A stretch of DNA of 64,000 nt from assembly GCA_900768125.1 (NCBI GenBank), contig CAAGBS010000061.1:1-64000 (forward strand), given 5' to 3'. The stretch's first letter is position 1, and each line of letters opens with the position of its first letter. The notes beneath the pieces are model-generated. The model was not told where the DNA came from. It was given only the letters and a program-made list of their open reading frames with translations, and did no database searches. This stretch comes from Oscillospiraceae bacterium. Its GTDB lineage: Bacteria > Bacillota > Clostridia > Oscillospirales > Ruminococcaceae. The position numbers and the translations under genes were made by a program. Positions 50,715-59,260 of this stretch are shown piece after piece.

Positions 50715-50744
50715 AGTATATCACAAGATACTTGTCCCTGTCAA
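50715..50744 (-). promoter_or_regulatory. Promoter with dyad operator for the DUF1492-XRE-ImmA cluster
   Basis: On the minus strand TTGACA (50739-50744) and TATACT (50715-50720) have an 18-base spacer. The spacer contains the perfect dyad ACAAG-TAT-CTTGT (50723-50735), a plausible binding site for the XRE protein. Confidence 0.65.
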
Positions 50745-51116
50745 GAGGTTTTTCTCAAATTTTCATAAATAATTTCAGAAATGTACGGAAAACATGAACG
50801 AAACGGCTTGCAAAATGAATTTTATCAAATCAAAAATTTCATCGCTGCTTTCACGTAGTTTCCCGACAGATGACAGCGTTTTGCCGAAGAATGGCTGTAT
50901 ACGCGCAAAACGGCATGATACAGCGGTTTTTGATGTGCCGGAGCACATGTGAGAAAGCGAAATAATTCGAAGATAACGCCGTGTTTTTGCAGGATTACAG
51001 ATTTTGATATAAAGGATATTTCAAAATATTGTGTGTATAGTGCACAACTGCAGAACAAATGAATTGTAGTAAATAAACAAAAAGCATTTTTGCAATGAAA
51101 AAATCTCAAAACCATC
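50745..51116. other. A+T-rich intergenic stretch before gdhA
   Basis: No gene is supported here. A 96-codon minus-strand frame is Phe/Leu/Cys-rich with no ribosome binding site and looks accidental. No long inverted repeat was seen. Confidence 0.5.
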
Positions 51117-51145
51117 TTGCAAAATCAGAATAATTGTTGTATAAT
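51117..51145 (+). promoter_or_regulatory. Promoter of gdhA
   Basis: TTGCAA (51117-51122) and TATAAT (51140-51145) have a 17-base spacer. A leader of about 105 bases ends with AGGAGG before the start codon. Confidence 0.7.
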
Positions 51146-51257
51146 GTATTCAGTCGCAGGACAGCGGCATACATATCCGCCAGGCATCAGTGAGCTTTTT
51201 GTATTAACGGCGCTTTGAAAAGCCCGCGGAGGACATTTTTTAGGAGGTTACTTAACA

Positions 51258-52610
51258 ATGGCGTTAACTAACAAATATCTTGCAGATCTTCTGGAGACCG
51301 TTAAGAAGAGAAACCCCGGCGAGCCCGAGTTCATTCAGGCAGTTACCGAAGTTTTCGAGACCCTCCAGCCCGTAGCTGAAAAGAGACAGGATCTCATCGA
51401 CGCTGGCGTTTTCGACAGGATCGTTGAGCCTGAGAGACAGATCATCTTCCGCGTTCCGTGGGTTGACGATAACGGCAAGGTTCAGGTAAACAGAGGTTTC
51501 CGTATCCAGTTCAACTCTGCAATCGGTCCGTACAAGGGCGGTATCAGACTGCACCCCTCCGTATACATTGGTATCATTAAGTTCCTCGGCTTCGAGCAGA
51601 TCTTCAAGAACTCCCTGACCACCCTCCCCATGGGCGGCGGCAAGGGCGGCTCCGACTTCGACCCCAAGGGCAAGTCTGACGGAGAAGTTATGCGTTTCTG
51701 CCAGAGCTTCATGACTGAGCTTTGCAGACACATCGGTCCTGACTGCGACGTTCCCGCTGGCGATATCGGTACCGGCGGACGTGAGATCGGCTTCATGTTC
51801 GGTCAGTACAAGAGGATCCGCGATGAGTTCTCCGGCGTTCTCACCGGTAAGGGTCTCACCTACGGCGGTTCTCTCGCAAGAACTGAGGCTACCGGCTTCG
51901 GTCTGTGCTACTTCACTGACGAGATGCTCAAGGCTAACGGCAAGAGCTTCAAGGGTCAGACCGTTATCATCTCCGGTTCCGGCAACGTTGCTATCTACGC
52001 AACCAAGAAGGCTACCGAGCTGGGCGGCAAGGTCGTAACAGTATCCGACTCCAACGGCTACATCTACGATCCGGACGGAATCGACCTCGATGTAGTTAAG
52101 CAGATAAAGGAAGTTGAGCGCGGCAGAATCAAGGAGTATGTCGGCAGAACCTCCCACAAGAACGCAGAGTACCACGAGGGCAGCGTTTGGGGCGCTAATA
52201 TCAAGGCTGACATCGCTCTGCCCTGCGCAACCCAGAACGAGATCAACGGCGACTTCGCCAAGAACCTCGCAGCTAACGGCGTATATGCAGTAGCAGAGGG
52301 CGCTAACATGCCTTCTACTCCCGAGGCTATCGAAGTTTACTTTGCAAACAAGATGCTTTACGGTCCTGCAAAGGCTGCAAACGCAGGCGGCGTAGCTACC
52401 TCCGGTCTCGAGATGAGCCAGAACTCCATCAGATACAGCTGGACATTCGAAGAAGTTGACGAGAAGCTGCACAACATCATGGTATCCATCTTCAAGAGCT
52501 GCGATGAGGCTGCCAAGGAGTACGGTATGGCGGGCAACTATATGGCTGGTGCGAACATCGCCGGCTTCCTGAAGGTTGCAGAGGCTATGAAGGCTCAGGG
52601 CTGCGTTTAA
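51258..52610 (+). CDS. gdhA: Glutamate dehydrogenase (hexameric type)
   Basis: The 450-residue enzyme interconverts glutamate and 2-oxoglutarate plus ammonia. It has GPYKGGIRLHPSV and PMGGGKGGSDFDPKGKSD, with the catalytic and substrate lysines, then the Rossmann domain with ISGSGNVAIYATKKA. The length and motif set fit the bacterial NADP-type GDH50 group, although cofactor preference is not certain. Codon use is strongly restricted (GTT, GCT, CTC, ACC), as in very highly expressed genes. Confidence 0.96.
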   Translation: MALTNKYLADLLETVKKRNPGEPEFIQAVTEVFETLQPVAEKRQDLIDAGVFDRIVEPERQIIFRVPWVDDNGKVQVNRGFRIQFNSAIGPYKGGIRLHPSVYIGIIKFLGFEQIFKNSLTTLPMGGGKGGSDFDPKGKSDGEVMRFCQSFMTELCRHIGPDCDVPAGDIGTGGREIGFMFGQYKRIRDEFSGVLTGKGLTYGGSLARTEATGFGLCYFTDEMLKANGKSFKGQTVIISGSGNVAIYATKKATELGGKVVTVSDSNGYIYDPDGIDLDVVKQIKEVERGRIKEYVGRTSHKNAEYHEGSVWGANIKADIALPCATQNEINGDFAKNLAANGVYAVAEGANMPSTPEAIEVYFANKMLYGPAKAANAGGVATSGLEMSQNSIRYSWTFEEVDEKLHNIMVSIFKSCDEAAKEYGMAGNYMAGANIAGFLKVAEAMKAQGCV

Positions 52611-52628
52611 TGCAGGACCGGTGGCGGT

Positions 52629-52811
52629 ATGAGTGAAAAGAAAACTCACACAATGAAGCAGGACGCAGAACTTGTCAGGAGCAACACCCGCGACAAGGAC
52701 GTACATCTGCACAACGAGCTTCACCCGAATGACCGAAAGTCCGGAAAAGGCGCTAAGGAAAGCAAGCAGTTCCACGATAACTGCAACTTCAACCTGAATC
52801 ACACCAAATAA
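52629..52811 (+). CDS. Small hydrophilic protein after gdhA (hypothetical)
   Basis: The 60-residue frame starts at an ATG with GGTGGCGG upstream, 18 bases after gdhA. It is very polar and His/Asn/Lys/Asp-rich (KKTHTMKQDAELV, NDRKSGKGAKESKQFHDN), without hydrophobic segments, and probably disordered. It shares the gdhA transcript and terminator. It could be a chance frame, but position and start site support it. Confidence 0.5.
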   Translation: MSEKKTHTMKQDAELVRSNTRDKDVHLHNELHPNDRKSGKGAKESKQFHDNCNFNLNHTK

Positions 52812-52868
52812 AATTTACCTCCCTGCGCAATGCGGGAGCGTCTGAGGGATATATAATCCCGCCAAAGT

Positions 52869-52907
52869 CCGAAACGACCGTTCACTCGGTTGTTTCGGGC
52901 TTTTTTT
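52869..52907. terminator. gdhA terminator, overlapping the recombinase gene end
   Basis: CCGAAACGACCG (52869-52880) pairs over 12 positions with CGGTTGTTTCGG (52887-52898), then GGC and seven T. The right arm also encodes the last residues (KPETTE) and stop of the minus-strand serine recombinase. The element boundary is therefore at or within the host terminator. Confidence 0.8.
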
Positions 52908-54522
52908 CTGCGTCGGACGAAATCTGCCCGACACCGTTAAAGTAAACCTCAATGTCCTGTCGGCGTTTACCGTCAACCTTAACTGCTTGATGAACGGTCA
53001 CTTTGTCGATGAACTCGTTGAGGATTTGCGGTGTAAGTTCAGTGATTTGCGAGTATTTCCTTACCAAGTCGATAAACTTTGTCGTATCCGTTTTCTTCGC
53101 TTCAAGAGCCACCAGCTCCCTTTGTGACACCTTCAAGGCGGCGCTCTGTTCTTCCTGTTCTGCTATGTACTTTGCCGAGAGTTTTGTGAACATTTCAGCG
53201 GTTATTTGCCCAGCAACCTTGTCCTCATAGAGCTGAGATATTACGCTGTCGATTTGCTCAATACGCCGCTTTGCTGTGTCAATGGTTTTCTTCAGTGAAC
53301 TGGTTTGCTTTAGGTGTTCAGTTGTTCCTCGTTCCATGACCTGGCGAACGAATTCGTCCTCATATTCTGAAACGAACTTCATTACATCATTTATCTGACG
53401 CATCAGAATCTGCTCTACAACGTCCGCCCTAATGTGATGTCCTGTGCATGAATGTGTACGCTTACGGTATCCAGAACAGCAATAGTATTCAGCCTGCTCG
53501 GGCGGCTTAACATAGTATAGCTTTCTTCCACAGTCAGCACAGAAAAGATGTCCCGACAAAACCGGTATCTGGTGGTTATGTTTTACATTACGCCGCCTAC
53601 CTTGCCGGATCTTCTGAACTAACTCCCAAGTTTCACGGTCGATTATCGCCTCATGGGTGTTCGGGACTATTTGCCATTCCTCCGGTGATAAATCAATACG
53701 TTTCTTGATTTTGAAAGATTTCTTTGTTGTTTTCCCATTTACCGTATCGCCTGCATAGCAACGATTGGCTAGAATGCGAGATACCGTATCGCTGTTCCAA
53801 AAGTATTTTGTTTCCTCATTGAAATTACGATTAACGATTCCGTTGACAGACTTGTAAACTGTTGGAATTAAAACTTTTCTCGCACAAAGAATATTTGCTA
53901 TCTGGTTCATTTTCAGCCCTTGTAAACAAAGCTGAAATATTTCACGAACGACATCGGCGGATTCTTCGTCAATTATCCATTGCTTGGGGTTATCAGGGTT
54001 CTTGATATAACCGTAAGGCACATTTGAAGTAAGATGTTCGCCAGCCCGTGCCCTTGCCCGATTGACCGCCTTGATTTTCTTGCTTGTGTCTTTCGCATAC
54101 CATTCGTTCATGATATTCTTGAACGGAATAAAGTCGTTGTCGCCATTTGCGCTGTCATAGCTGTCGTTAATTGCGATGAAACGGACGTTATTCTGCGGAA
54201 ATAAAATTTCCGTGTACATACCCACTTGAATGTAATCTCTTCCTAAACGGCTCATATCCTTGACTATAACCGTTTTGACCTCGCCATTCTGAACATCGTT
54301 CAGCATAGCCTTGAAACCGTCGCGCTCAAATGTCGTTCCGGATATTCCGTCATCAACGTAAAATCTGGTGTTGAAAAAGCCTTTTTCGTCAGCATATTGT
54401 GTAAGCAGTTTCTTCTGATTTTCAATCGAGAGGCTCTCGCCATCGTTATCATCATCGCAGCTAAGCCGGCAATAGAGTGCGGTGACTGCACCGCTTTCGG
54501 TTATTGCGCTGTTCAAGTTCAT
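52882..54522 (-). CDS. Large serine recombinase (TnpX-like)
   Basis: The 546-residue site-specific recombinase has a resolvase domain with catalytic Ser in YCRLSCDDD (about 21) and SRLGRDY. A recombinase domain follows (VPYGYIKNPDNPKQWIIDEESADVVREIF), then a zinc ribbon (CADCGRKLYY...YYCCSGY...CTGHH) and a coiled-coil region. Such enzymes excise and insert Tn4451-type mobilizable elements through a 2-base crossover. It is at the left end of the mobile region, reading toward gdhA. Confidence 0.93.
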   Translation of the reverse strand: MNLNSAITESGAVTALYCRLSCDDDNDGESLSIENQKKLLTQYADEKGFFNTRFYVDDGISGTTFERDGFKAMLNDVQNGEVKTVIVKDMSRLGRDYIQVGMYTEILFPQNNVRFIAINDSYDSANGDNDFIPFKNIMNEWYAKDTSKKIKAVNRARARAGEHLTSNVPYGYIKNPDNPKQWIIDEESADVVREIFQLCLQGLKMNQIANILCARKVLIPTVYKSVNGIVNRNFNEETKYFWNSDTVSRILANRCYAGDTVNGKTTKKSFKIKKRIDLSPEEWQIVPNTHEAIIDRETWELVQKIRQGRRRNVKHNHQIPVLSGHLFCADCGRKLYYVKPPEQAEYYCCSGYRKRTHSCTGHHIRADVVEQILMRQINDVMKFVSEYEDEFVRQVMERGTTEHLKQTSSLKKTIDTAKRRIEQIDSVISQLYEDKVAGQITAEMFTKLSAKYIAEQEEQSAALKVSQRELVALEAKKTDTTKFIDLVRKYSQITELTPQILNEFIDKVTVHQAVKVDGKRRQDIEVYFNGVGQISSDAEKKPETTE

Positions 54523-54609
54523 AAATGTCCTCCTCCCGCCGCTTGAACAAACGCAGACCTTACCTTATTTATATTATAACATGGCAGGGAGGGTTTGTCC
54601 ATAGATTTT

Positions 54610-54768
54610 CTAACTTTTTTGCTTTAAAGTACCGAAAGGAATTTTCTCAACTGTTTTCTTTACAAATTCTGGGGAAACATTCTTGACATTTGTTTTCACA
54701 ACGTATGTGGTGTTGCCAATAACGACTTCCTCCATGCTCATTTCGCTGTTTGGCTTACAAATTTCCAT
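54610..54768 (-). CDS. TnpW-like transposon-encoded small protein
   Basis: The 52-residue protein starts at the ATG at 54768 with AAAGGAGC upstream; the frame is open 18 codons further with no good site. The core VVIGNTTYVVKTNVKNVSPEFVKKTVEKI matches the pattern of TnpW proteins encoded beside TnpX-type recombinases. The function is unknown. Confidence 0.65.
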   Translation of the reverse strand: MEICKPNSEMSMEEVVIGNTTYVVKTNVKNVSPEFVKKTVEKIPFGTLKQKS

Positions 54769-54795
54769 TGACAGCTCCTTTCTCGTTTGTAATTT

Positions 54796-54836
54796 GCTTA
54801 CATAAACCAATGCCGTTACCATTGGCTTATGTAAGC
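54796..54836. repeat. 17-base inverted repeat upstream of tnpW
   Basis: GCTTACATAAACCAATG (54796-54812) pairs with CATTGGCTTATGTAAGC (54820-54836) with one G-T position, loop of 7. It lies 28 bases before the tnpW start and could be an operator, an attenuator or a recombinase arm site. Confidence 0.7.
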
Positions 54837-54854
54837 AGACTACAATCTAAAACA

Positions 54855-55254
54855 GGTCGGACATTACGTTTTCTGCGTACAGTCCGACCCATTTTTCTGA
54901 CTATATCTTCTCAAAGCAAACTGCGAGTAGTTACGCATTCGCACATAGGACTCTCACCTCTGCCCATTCCTGTGGGACAGCCGTCACCGGAAGTATCATT
55001 ATATTGCAGGCTGCAAATGCGCTCATTCCTTTAAGGACGCCCTATGCGTTTAGGGCGCCTGCGAACCGTCGGCAGGTGATATGGTATCTTTTATTCTCGC
55101 GAAAAAAGTATGTGGTCACGGATAATGAGATACCAAATCAGATCGAAAGCAGGAATGTCTTGGCGCTTGTCTGTCAGAAACAGCACTGCACTGCAACTTA
55201 TGTGTTTGCTTTGCTATTATTCGGTTTTCAAGGAGCTTTCACAAGCATTCCTGC
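54855..55254 (-). ncRNA. Dense structured-RNA candidate upstream of tnpW
   Basis: About 400 bases lack a gene but hold many complementary arms: GGTCGGAC/GTCCGACC (54855-54889), TGCGA/TCGCA (54922-54943), CCCA/TGGG (54963-54976), CGCCCTA/TAGGGCG (55038-55057), CCTGC/GCAGG (55058-55076), GGTATCT/AGATACC (55083-55134) and GCAGGAATG/CATTCCTGC (55149-55254). On the minus strand GAGAAGATATAGTCAG resembles the conserved S segment of group I introns. The other core segments were not clearly found. Strand and family are uncertain. Confidence 0.4.
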
Positions 55255-55388
55255 CTGTACTTTAATAATATCATAAATCTGCTCTGAGAAATCCCGATTA
55301 TCAGGAATGGAATTTCGTTATACAAGAATTACGAATTATCATTGTTGGACTACCTAGATTATTTGTAATATAATGAGTGTATGGTTTC

Positions 55389-55409
55389 GCAAATTATTCC
55401 CTTTTGCGA
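55389..55409. repeat. 21-base inverted repeat flanking the integrase, left copy
   Basis: The sequence begins GCAAATTATTCCC and ends TTTTGCGA. Its exact reverse complement is at 56747-56767, on the far side of the integrase gene. The left copy itself sits in a dyad (TTCGCAAA with TTTTGCGAA). Confidence 0.75.
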
Positions 55410-55543
55410 AAGGGCAAATCGCTGAAAAACGCAATTCTAAAGCCAAAATTCACTCAATTACTATTACAGACAGCAAATTTGAACCGTAAAATGGGCAGAA
55501 CTGAAAAGAAAAATCCACCTTACAGCCGTATTTACCGTCAAAA

Positions 55544-56671
55544 ATGTTGTCAGAACCGGGGGGTTATACAATGGCTAGACGCGGTGAGAATATCTACAAA
55601 AGAAAAGACGGGCGCTGGGAAGGACGCTATAAAAGCGGAGTTAGGGCTGACGGAACAGCAAGATACTCCTCAATTTACGGGAAAACCTATGCCGAGGTCA
55701 ATGGCAAATTATCGGAGAAACGTTCTAAAACCGATGTTTCGTCTATTCCGAAAAATCTGACGGTTAACAATCTTTTTTCGTTGTGGTTTGCGGAAATTCG
55801 GCTAAAAGTAAAAGAATCCACTTATATGAACTACCAGATGAAATATGAAAAACACATCAGCTCATCGCTCGGAAAAATACTTTATGAAAAGCTGACGGTC
55901 GAAAAACTTAATGACTTCGTGCATTCAAAGCTGGCAAGCGGACTTTCTGCCAAATATACCGCTGATATTGCAGCAGTAATCAAATCAGCGTGCCGCTTTG
56001 CCAGGAAACGTTTTGGTTATGAGGATAAATCAACATTTATGGCAACTCCCAAAGGCAAGGCAAAAGAAAAAGAGCTGCTTGATAAAACGGAGCAGACTCG
56101 GCTTAACAATTATCTTATTTCTAACCCGACATCATCAAATGTCGGTATTTTACTATCTGCGGCAACTGGTATCCGTATAGGGGAGCTTTGTGCGCTGAAA
56201 TGGGAAAACATCAACCTTGAAAAAAGAATTCTGACCGTCAGGAACACGGTTCAGAGAATTAAGAATATTGACGGAAATACAGCCACAAAACTGGTAGTGA
56301 CTTCGCCTAAGAGCAGCTCGTCTGTTCGGGAAATCCCGCTGCCGGAGTTCATTGTACCTTATTTGAGGAATCATAGAACAGGTAACAGCTGCTATCTTCT
56401 TTCGGGAACGCAAGGAATTGTAGAGCCGAGAGTAATGCAGTATCGCTTTAAGCGGATCCTTGCTGAACTTCACCTGTCGGACGTATCTTTTCATTCGCTG
56501 CGTCACCTGTTCGCCACGAACTGCATAGCATTAGGAGTTGACGTAAAGTCGCTGTCTGAAATATTAGGACACAGCAACGTACAAATCACGCTCAATCGCT
56601 ATGTTCATTCGTCAATGGAGCGAAAAGCCGAGTATATGAAGTCGGTTTCGGAGCTGTTCTCGGTGGCTTAA
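55544..56671 (+). CDS. Tyrosine-type site-specific integrase
   Basis: The 375-residue recombinase has an N-terminal AP2-like arm-binding segment (MARRGENIYKRKDGRWEGRY), a SAM-like core-binding domain (NNLFSLWFAEIRLKVKESTYMNY) and a catalytic domain with ATGIRIGELCALKW (first Arg), HSLRHLFATN and LGHSNVQITLNRYVHS (Tyr). This is the layout of Tn916/ICE-type Int. The start could instead be the ATG at 55571, which begins MARRG and has GGGGGG upstream; it fits relatives better. Confidence 0.92.
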   Translation: MLSEPGGYTMARRGENIYKRKDGRWEGRYKSGVRADGTARYSSIYGKTYAEVNGKLSEKRSKTDVSSIPKNLTVNNLFSLWFAEIRLKVKESTYMNYQMKYEKHISSSLGKILYEKLTVEKLNDFVHSKLASGLSAKYTADIAAVIKSACRFARKRFGYEDKSTFMATPKGKAKEKELLDKTEQTRLNNYLISNPTSSNVGILLSAATGIRIGELCALKWENINLEKRILTVRNTVQRIKNIDGNTATKLVVTSPKSSSSVREIPLPEFIVPYLRNHRTGNSCYLLSGTQGIVEPRVMQYRFKRILAELHLSDVSFHSLRHLFATNCIALGVDVKSLSEILGHSNVQITLNRYVHSSMERKAEYMKSVSELFSVA

Positions 56672-56746
56672 AAGATTATTTGCCGTCATTTTTCTCGTCA
56701 GGAAAACAAAAAATTCCGCTTGGTTATGCGGAATACGGTCTTATTA

Positions 56747-56767
56747 TCGCAAAAGGGAATAATTTGC
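56747..56767. repeat. 21-base inverted repeat flanking the integrase, right copy
   Basis: This is the exact reverse complement of 55389-55409. It starts 76 bases after the integrase stop codon, beyond a small hairpin (ATTCCGC with GCGGAAT, about 56712-56733). Confidence 0.75.
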
Positions 56768-56816
56768 AAAAGGGCTGTGTATATAGCATTCTCATGCTTG
56801 CAGGCGATTATTCTCT

Positions 56817-57146
56817 TTATTTGAGAGGGACATAGCCATTTACCATACCGTCGATGACGGCTTTACCATCAGGCGTAAGATTTCTGAACAGATCCAGCAG
56901 CTTTTGTTCAGAAGTGTGAAGATTAACGCCGGAGCTGCCGACTGTCCTGTTCGAAAAGCGCAGTATGTAATCAATGGATACGCTATAAAAGTTGGCAAAT
57001 ACCCTCAACACATCACATGGAATATTCTCGCCGTTCTCATAGGCTGATATCCTCAAAAGAGAAAGGTTAAGCCTATAAGCTACCGCTGTCTGCGTCAGGT
57101 TGCGGCTCTTACGCAATTCATAAAGCCTGTTAGCCCTCTCTTTCAA
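56817..57146 (-). CDS. XRE-family regulator of the mobile element
   Basis: The 109-residue protein starts at TTG 57146 with GGGGGTGA upstream. It has an N-terminal helix-turn-helix (LYELRKSRNLTQTAVAYRL) and a C-terminal LLDLFRNLTPDGKAVIDGMV. The same FRNLT ending occurs in the XRE protein at 61245-61547, so the two belong to one subfamily. Upstream, the perfect dyad TTCCCGAAAAACGGGAA (about 57193-57209) is a candidate autoregulatory operator, with TATAAT near 57165. Confidence 0.85.
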   Translation of the reverse strand: MKERANRLYELRKSRNLTQTAVAYRLNLSLLRISAYENGENIPCDVLRVFANFYSVSIDYILRFSNRTVGSSGVNLHTSEQKLLDLFRNLTPDGKAVIDGMVNGYVPLK

Positions 57147-57243
57147 AACATCACCCCCTATGGTTATATTATAGCAGGGTTTAACAGGCTAAGTTCCCGT
57201 TTTTCGGGAAAAGGATTTTCGTTATTCGGGAATTTTTGTAAGA

Positions 57244-57276
57244 AAAATGCGGCAGCCGAAGAACTGCCGCATTTTT
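57244..57276. terminator. Bidirectional terminator at the end of the cargo operon
   Basis: AAATGCGGCAG (57245-57255) pairs perfectly with CTGCCGCATTT (57264-57274), with A and T runs outside. It ends the minus-strand cargo transcript that stops at 57356. Confidence 0.85.
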
Positions 57277-57355
57277 AGCTATGTGCTGTATTTTAATATA
57301 GTGGTTTTAAATTACGGTATAAGTTCGTGAAACCATTATTCTAAAATATAAAACA

Positions 57356-58258
57356 CTAGCTTATTGTGCGGTTACACTTTGTGCATTTGCCACCAGATAC
57401 CGTATGCTTTTCAAGAACATAACCGTTGCATAAGCCACATCTCTTTTCATGTAATGTCTTTGTGCGGTAGTTATATTTAAAATTAGAATGAACCGTATGA
57501 TATCCTGAAATTACTGCTGCACCCTGCATATCTGTTGCGGTTGGAGCTTGCAAGCTCCAATTTTGGTATCCCATTAAATAGTCTGAGTATTGATTATCTG
57601 AAAATTTTGTTGACAAATCAGCTAATCCAATTATATGACCTAGTTCATGAGTTAGTGTATACTTCTGATAAACCAGTTTTTGTGAATCGGTATATTTTAC
57701 AGAGGAACCCAATGAATACTCATTTAATCTAATTCTACAAGTTTTTAAATGAGTTCCGCTGCTAGTTGAGGTATAATATGTAGCCGGAGAAGTACTAATA
57801 ATAGCCCTTCCCCAGTAATTACTGGAGGAATCATACTCCGAGTATACCTTTACTAAAGTTTTCTGATTACTTGTATCAGAAGTTGTTAGGGAATAACTAT
57901 TTGCAACCTCTTTTATTTTGTTATTGAATATCTTGGTTCCATTAAAGGTCGCATTAGTCCATGCATTTTTTGCATGAGTTATACAACTTGCAATATTTAC
58001 AAAGCAGGATTTAGTCAGTAATGTGGGATCTGTCTTTATCATGATTCCATTTCCACTGCTATGATATGGGATTTCAATTCCTTCATCATCCTCATTTTCT
58101 TTAAATACATACCCTTTTTCATAAATATCCCACTGCGTTTGTTTGGCTGAAGATTTTACTGTACTCAAAGAAGTGTGGGCTGATGCAGGTATACAAGTTG
58201 CCATTCCAACAACAAGTACACAAAAAAAGCTGATTACTATTTTTCTTTTCATACTCAT
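57356..58258 (-). CDS. Secreted zinc metalloprotease (metzincin-like)
   Basis: The 300-residue protein has a Sec signal peptide (probable cleavage after ASA, near residue 27). After about 170 residues comes the zinc motif TLTHELGHIIGLAD, HExxHxxGxxD, where Asp replaces the usual third His, as in snapalysin-type enzymes. A Met-turn candidate, DYLMGYQ, lies 20 residues further. The C-terminus has a two-CxxC zinc-ribbon-like tail (CGLCNG...CTKCNRT). Its ATG directly follows the lipoprotein stop (TAAATG) with GAAGGAG, indicating coupling. The target is unknown. Confidence 0.82.
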   Translation of the reverse strand: MSMKRKIVISFFCVLVVGMATCIPASAHTSLSTVKSSAKQTQWDIYEKGYVFKENEDDEGIEIPYHSSGNGIMIKTDPTLLTKSCFVNIASCITHAKNAWTNATFNGTKIFNNKIKEVANSYSLTTSDTSNQKTLVKVYSEYDSSSNYWGRAIISTSPATYYTSTSSGTHLKTCRIRLNEYSLGSSVKYTDSQKLVYQKYTLTHELGHIIGLADLSTKFSDNQYSDYLMGYQNWSLQAPTATDMQGAAVISGYHTVHSNFKYNYRTKTLHEKRCGLCNGYVLEKHTVSGGKCTKCNRTIS

Positions 58259-59221
58259 TTACACTCCTTCGTTGAAAGTTGTTGAAATTTCTCTTTCCTG
58301 CCAGTCAGCACTTATGAAGTCAACTAATTTTGTCAAGGTTATTTTCTGCGTATAATTTGCCGGATTAAGTGTGGTGCTTGTTATTACATGAGTATCTATT
58401 TCATCGGCTGAATCCAGCTCCTGTGTATCAATGGGATTATTTCTGGCATATAGTTCAATATTGCCGTCAGATGCTTCTATTGCATCATATCTGAACATGA
58501 AGCTTCCCGGAGTCCTTAAAAAATCGCAGCCTTCCTGCGGTTTTGCAAGAACAACCGTAAATTTTTCGCCAGGAGCATATATCGGGTCTCCAGCGTCCTG
58601 CCACTGAATGTTTCCCATTGACACAAAAATGTATTCGGTTCTGTTAACATCCTCACCACTGATAAGATCCTTGAGAACATTGACTTTATAGATTGTCCGG
58701 TCAGAATAATCCTCAGACCATCCAGCTAATTCATTGCATTCATCAAGTGATAAAGCCTTTACAGTTTCAACGAGGAAAAATGAGTCTATATATTCTCCAT
58801 GCTCATCCTCTCCTACTTTCAGCATATCCATAACATCATCATAGGACATAGGAGCGCCGGTGTTATGTGTTGTACCCTTAAACTCATGGTAGTAATAGGC
58901 ATTACCAGGTTCTGCAGTATTAGCAGATTCTTTAGTTGATGCTTCCAGAGTGGGTTCCACTGCTTCTATGGTATAATGATCAGGAGATACCTCAAATGAT
59001 GGTTCCTCATCAACAAAGGAATTATCATTTGAAGATGAATCCAACGTGCTGTTCTCGGGAGATGTTGCTGATGTGGACTTTGATGTTGATGTGATACTTG
59101 TATTACCTGTTGATGCCGCCTCATCAGAACCACCGGAAGTAACCATTGAGGGAGTTGTATTAGAACAACCCGTCAAGAGTAAAGCTGCTGTGCATAAAGT
59201 AACCAGTGTTTTTCTTTTCAT
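58259..59221 (-). CDS. Lipoprotein of the ECF cassette
   Basis: The 320-residue protein has lipobox LTGC (Cys about 19), then a Ser/Thr-rich linker to about 75, then a globular part with EFKGTTHNTGAPMSYDDVMDML and KFTVVLAKPQEGCDF. I recognise no family. It should face outward on the membrane. It lies between the small secreted protein and the metalloprotease genes, and AGGAGG precedes the ATG. It could be the sensor, substrate or partner of the protease. Confidence 0.75.
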   Translation of the reverse strand: MKRKTLVTLCTAALLLTGCSNTTPSMVTSGGSDEAASTGNTSITSTSKSTSATSPENSTLDSSSNDNSFVDEEPSFEVSPDHYTIEAVEPTLEASTKESANTAEPGNAYYYHEFKGTTHNTGAPMSYDDVMDMLKVGEDEHGEYIDSFFLVETVKALSLDECNELAGWSEDYSDRTIYKVNVLKDLISGEDVNRTEYIFVSMGNIQWQDAGDPIYAPGEKFTVVLAKPQEGCDFLRTPGSFMFRYDAIEASDGNIELYARNNPIDTQELDSADEIDTHVITSTTLNPANYTQKITLTKLVDFISADWQEREISTTFNEGV

Positions 59222-59260
59222 TTTAATTCGCCCTCCTAATGTGAATGTTGATAGTGAAGA

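Noticed and set aside
50825..51115. 96-codon minus-strand frame before gdhA
   Set aside because: It is Phe/Leu/Cys/His-rich chance sequence in A+T-rich DNA and has no ribosome binding site.
51264..52802. 512-codon open frame antisense to gdhA
   Set aside because: It mirrors the strongly biased codons of gdhA and has Val/Leu/Ala-rich low-information sequence and no ribosome binding site. gdhA itself is unambiguous.
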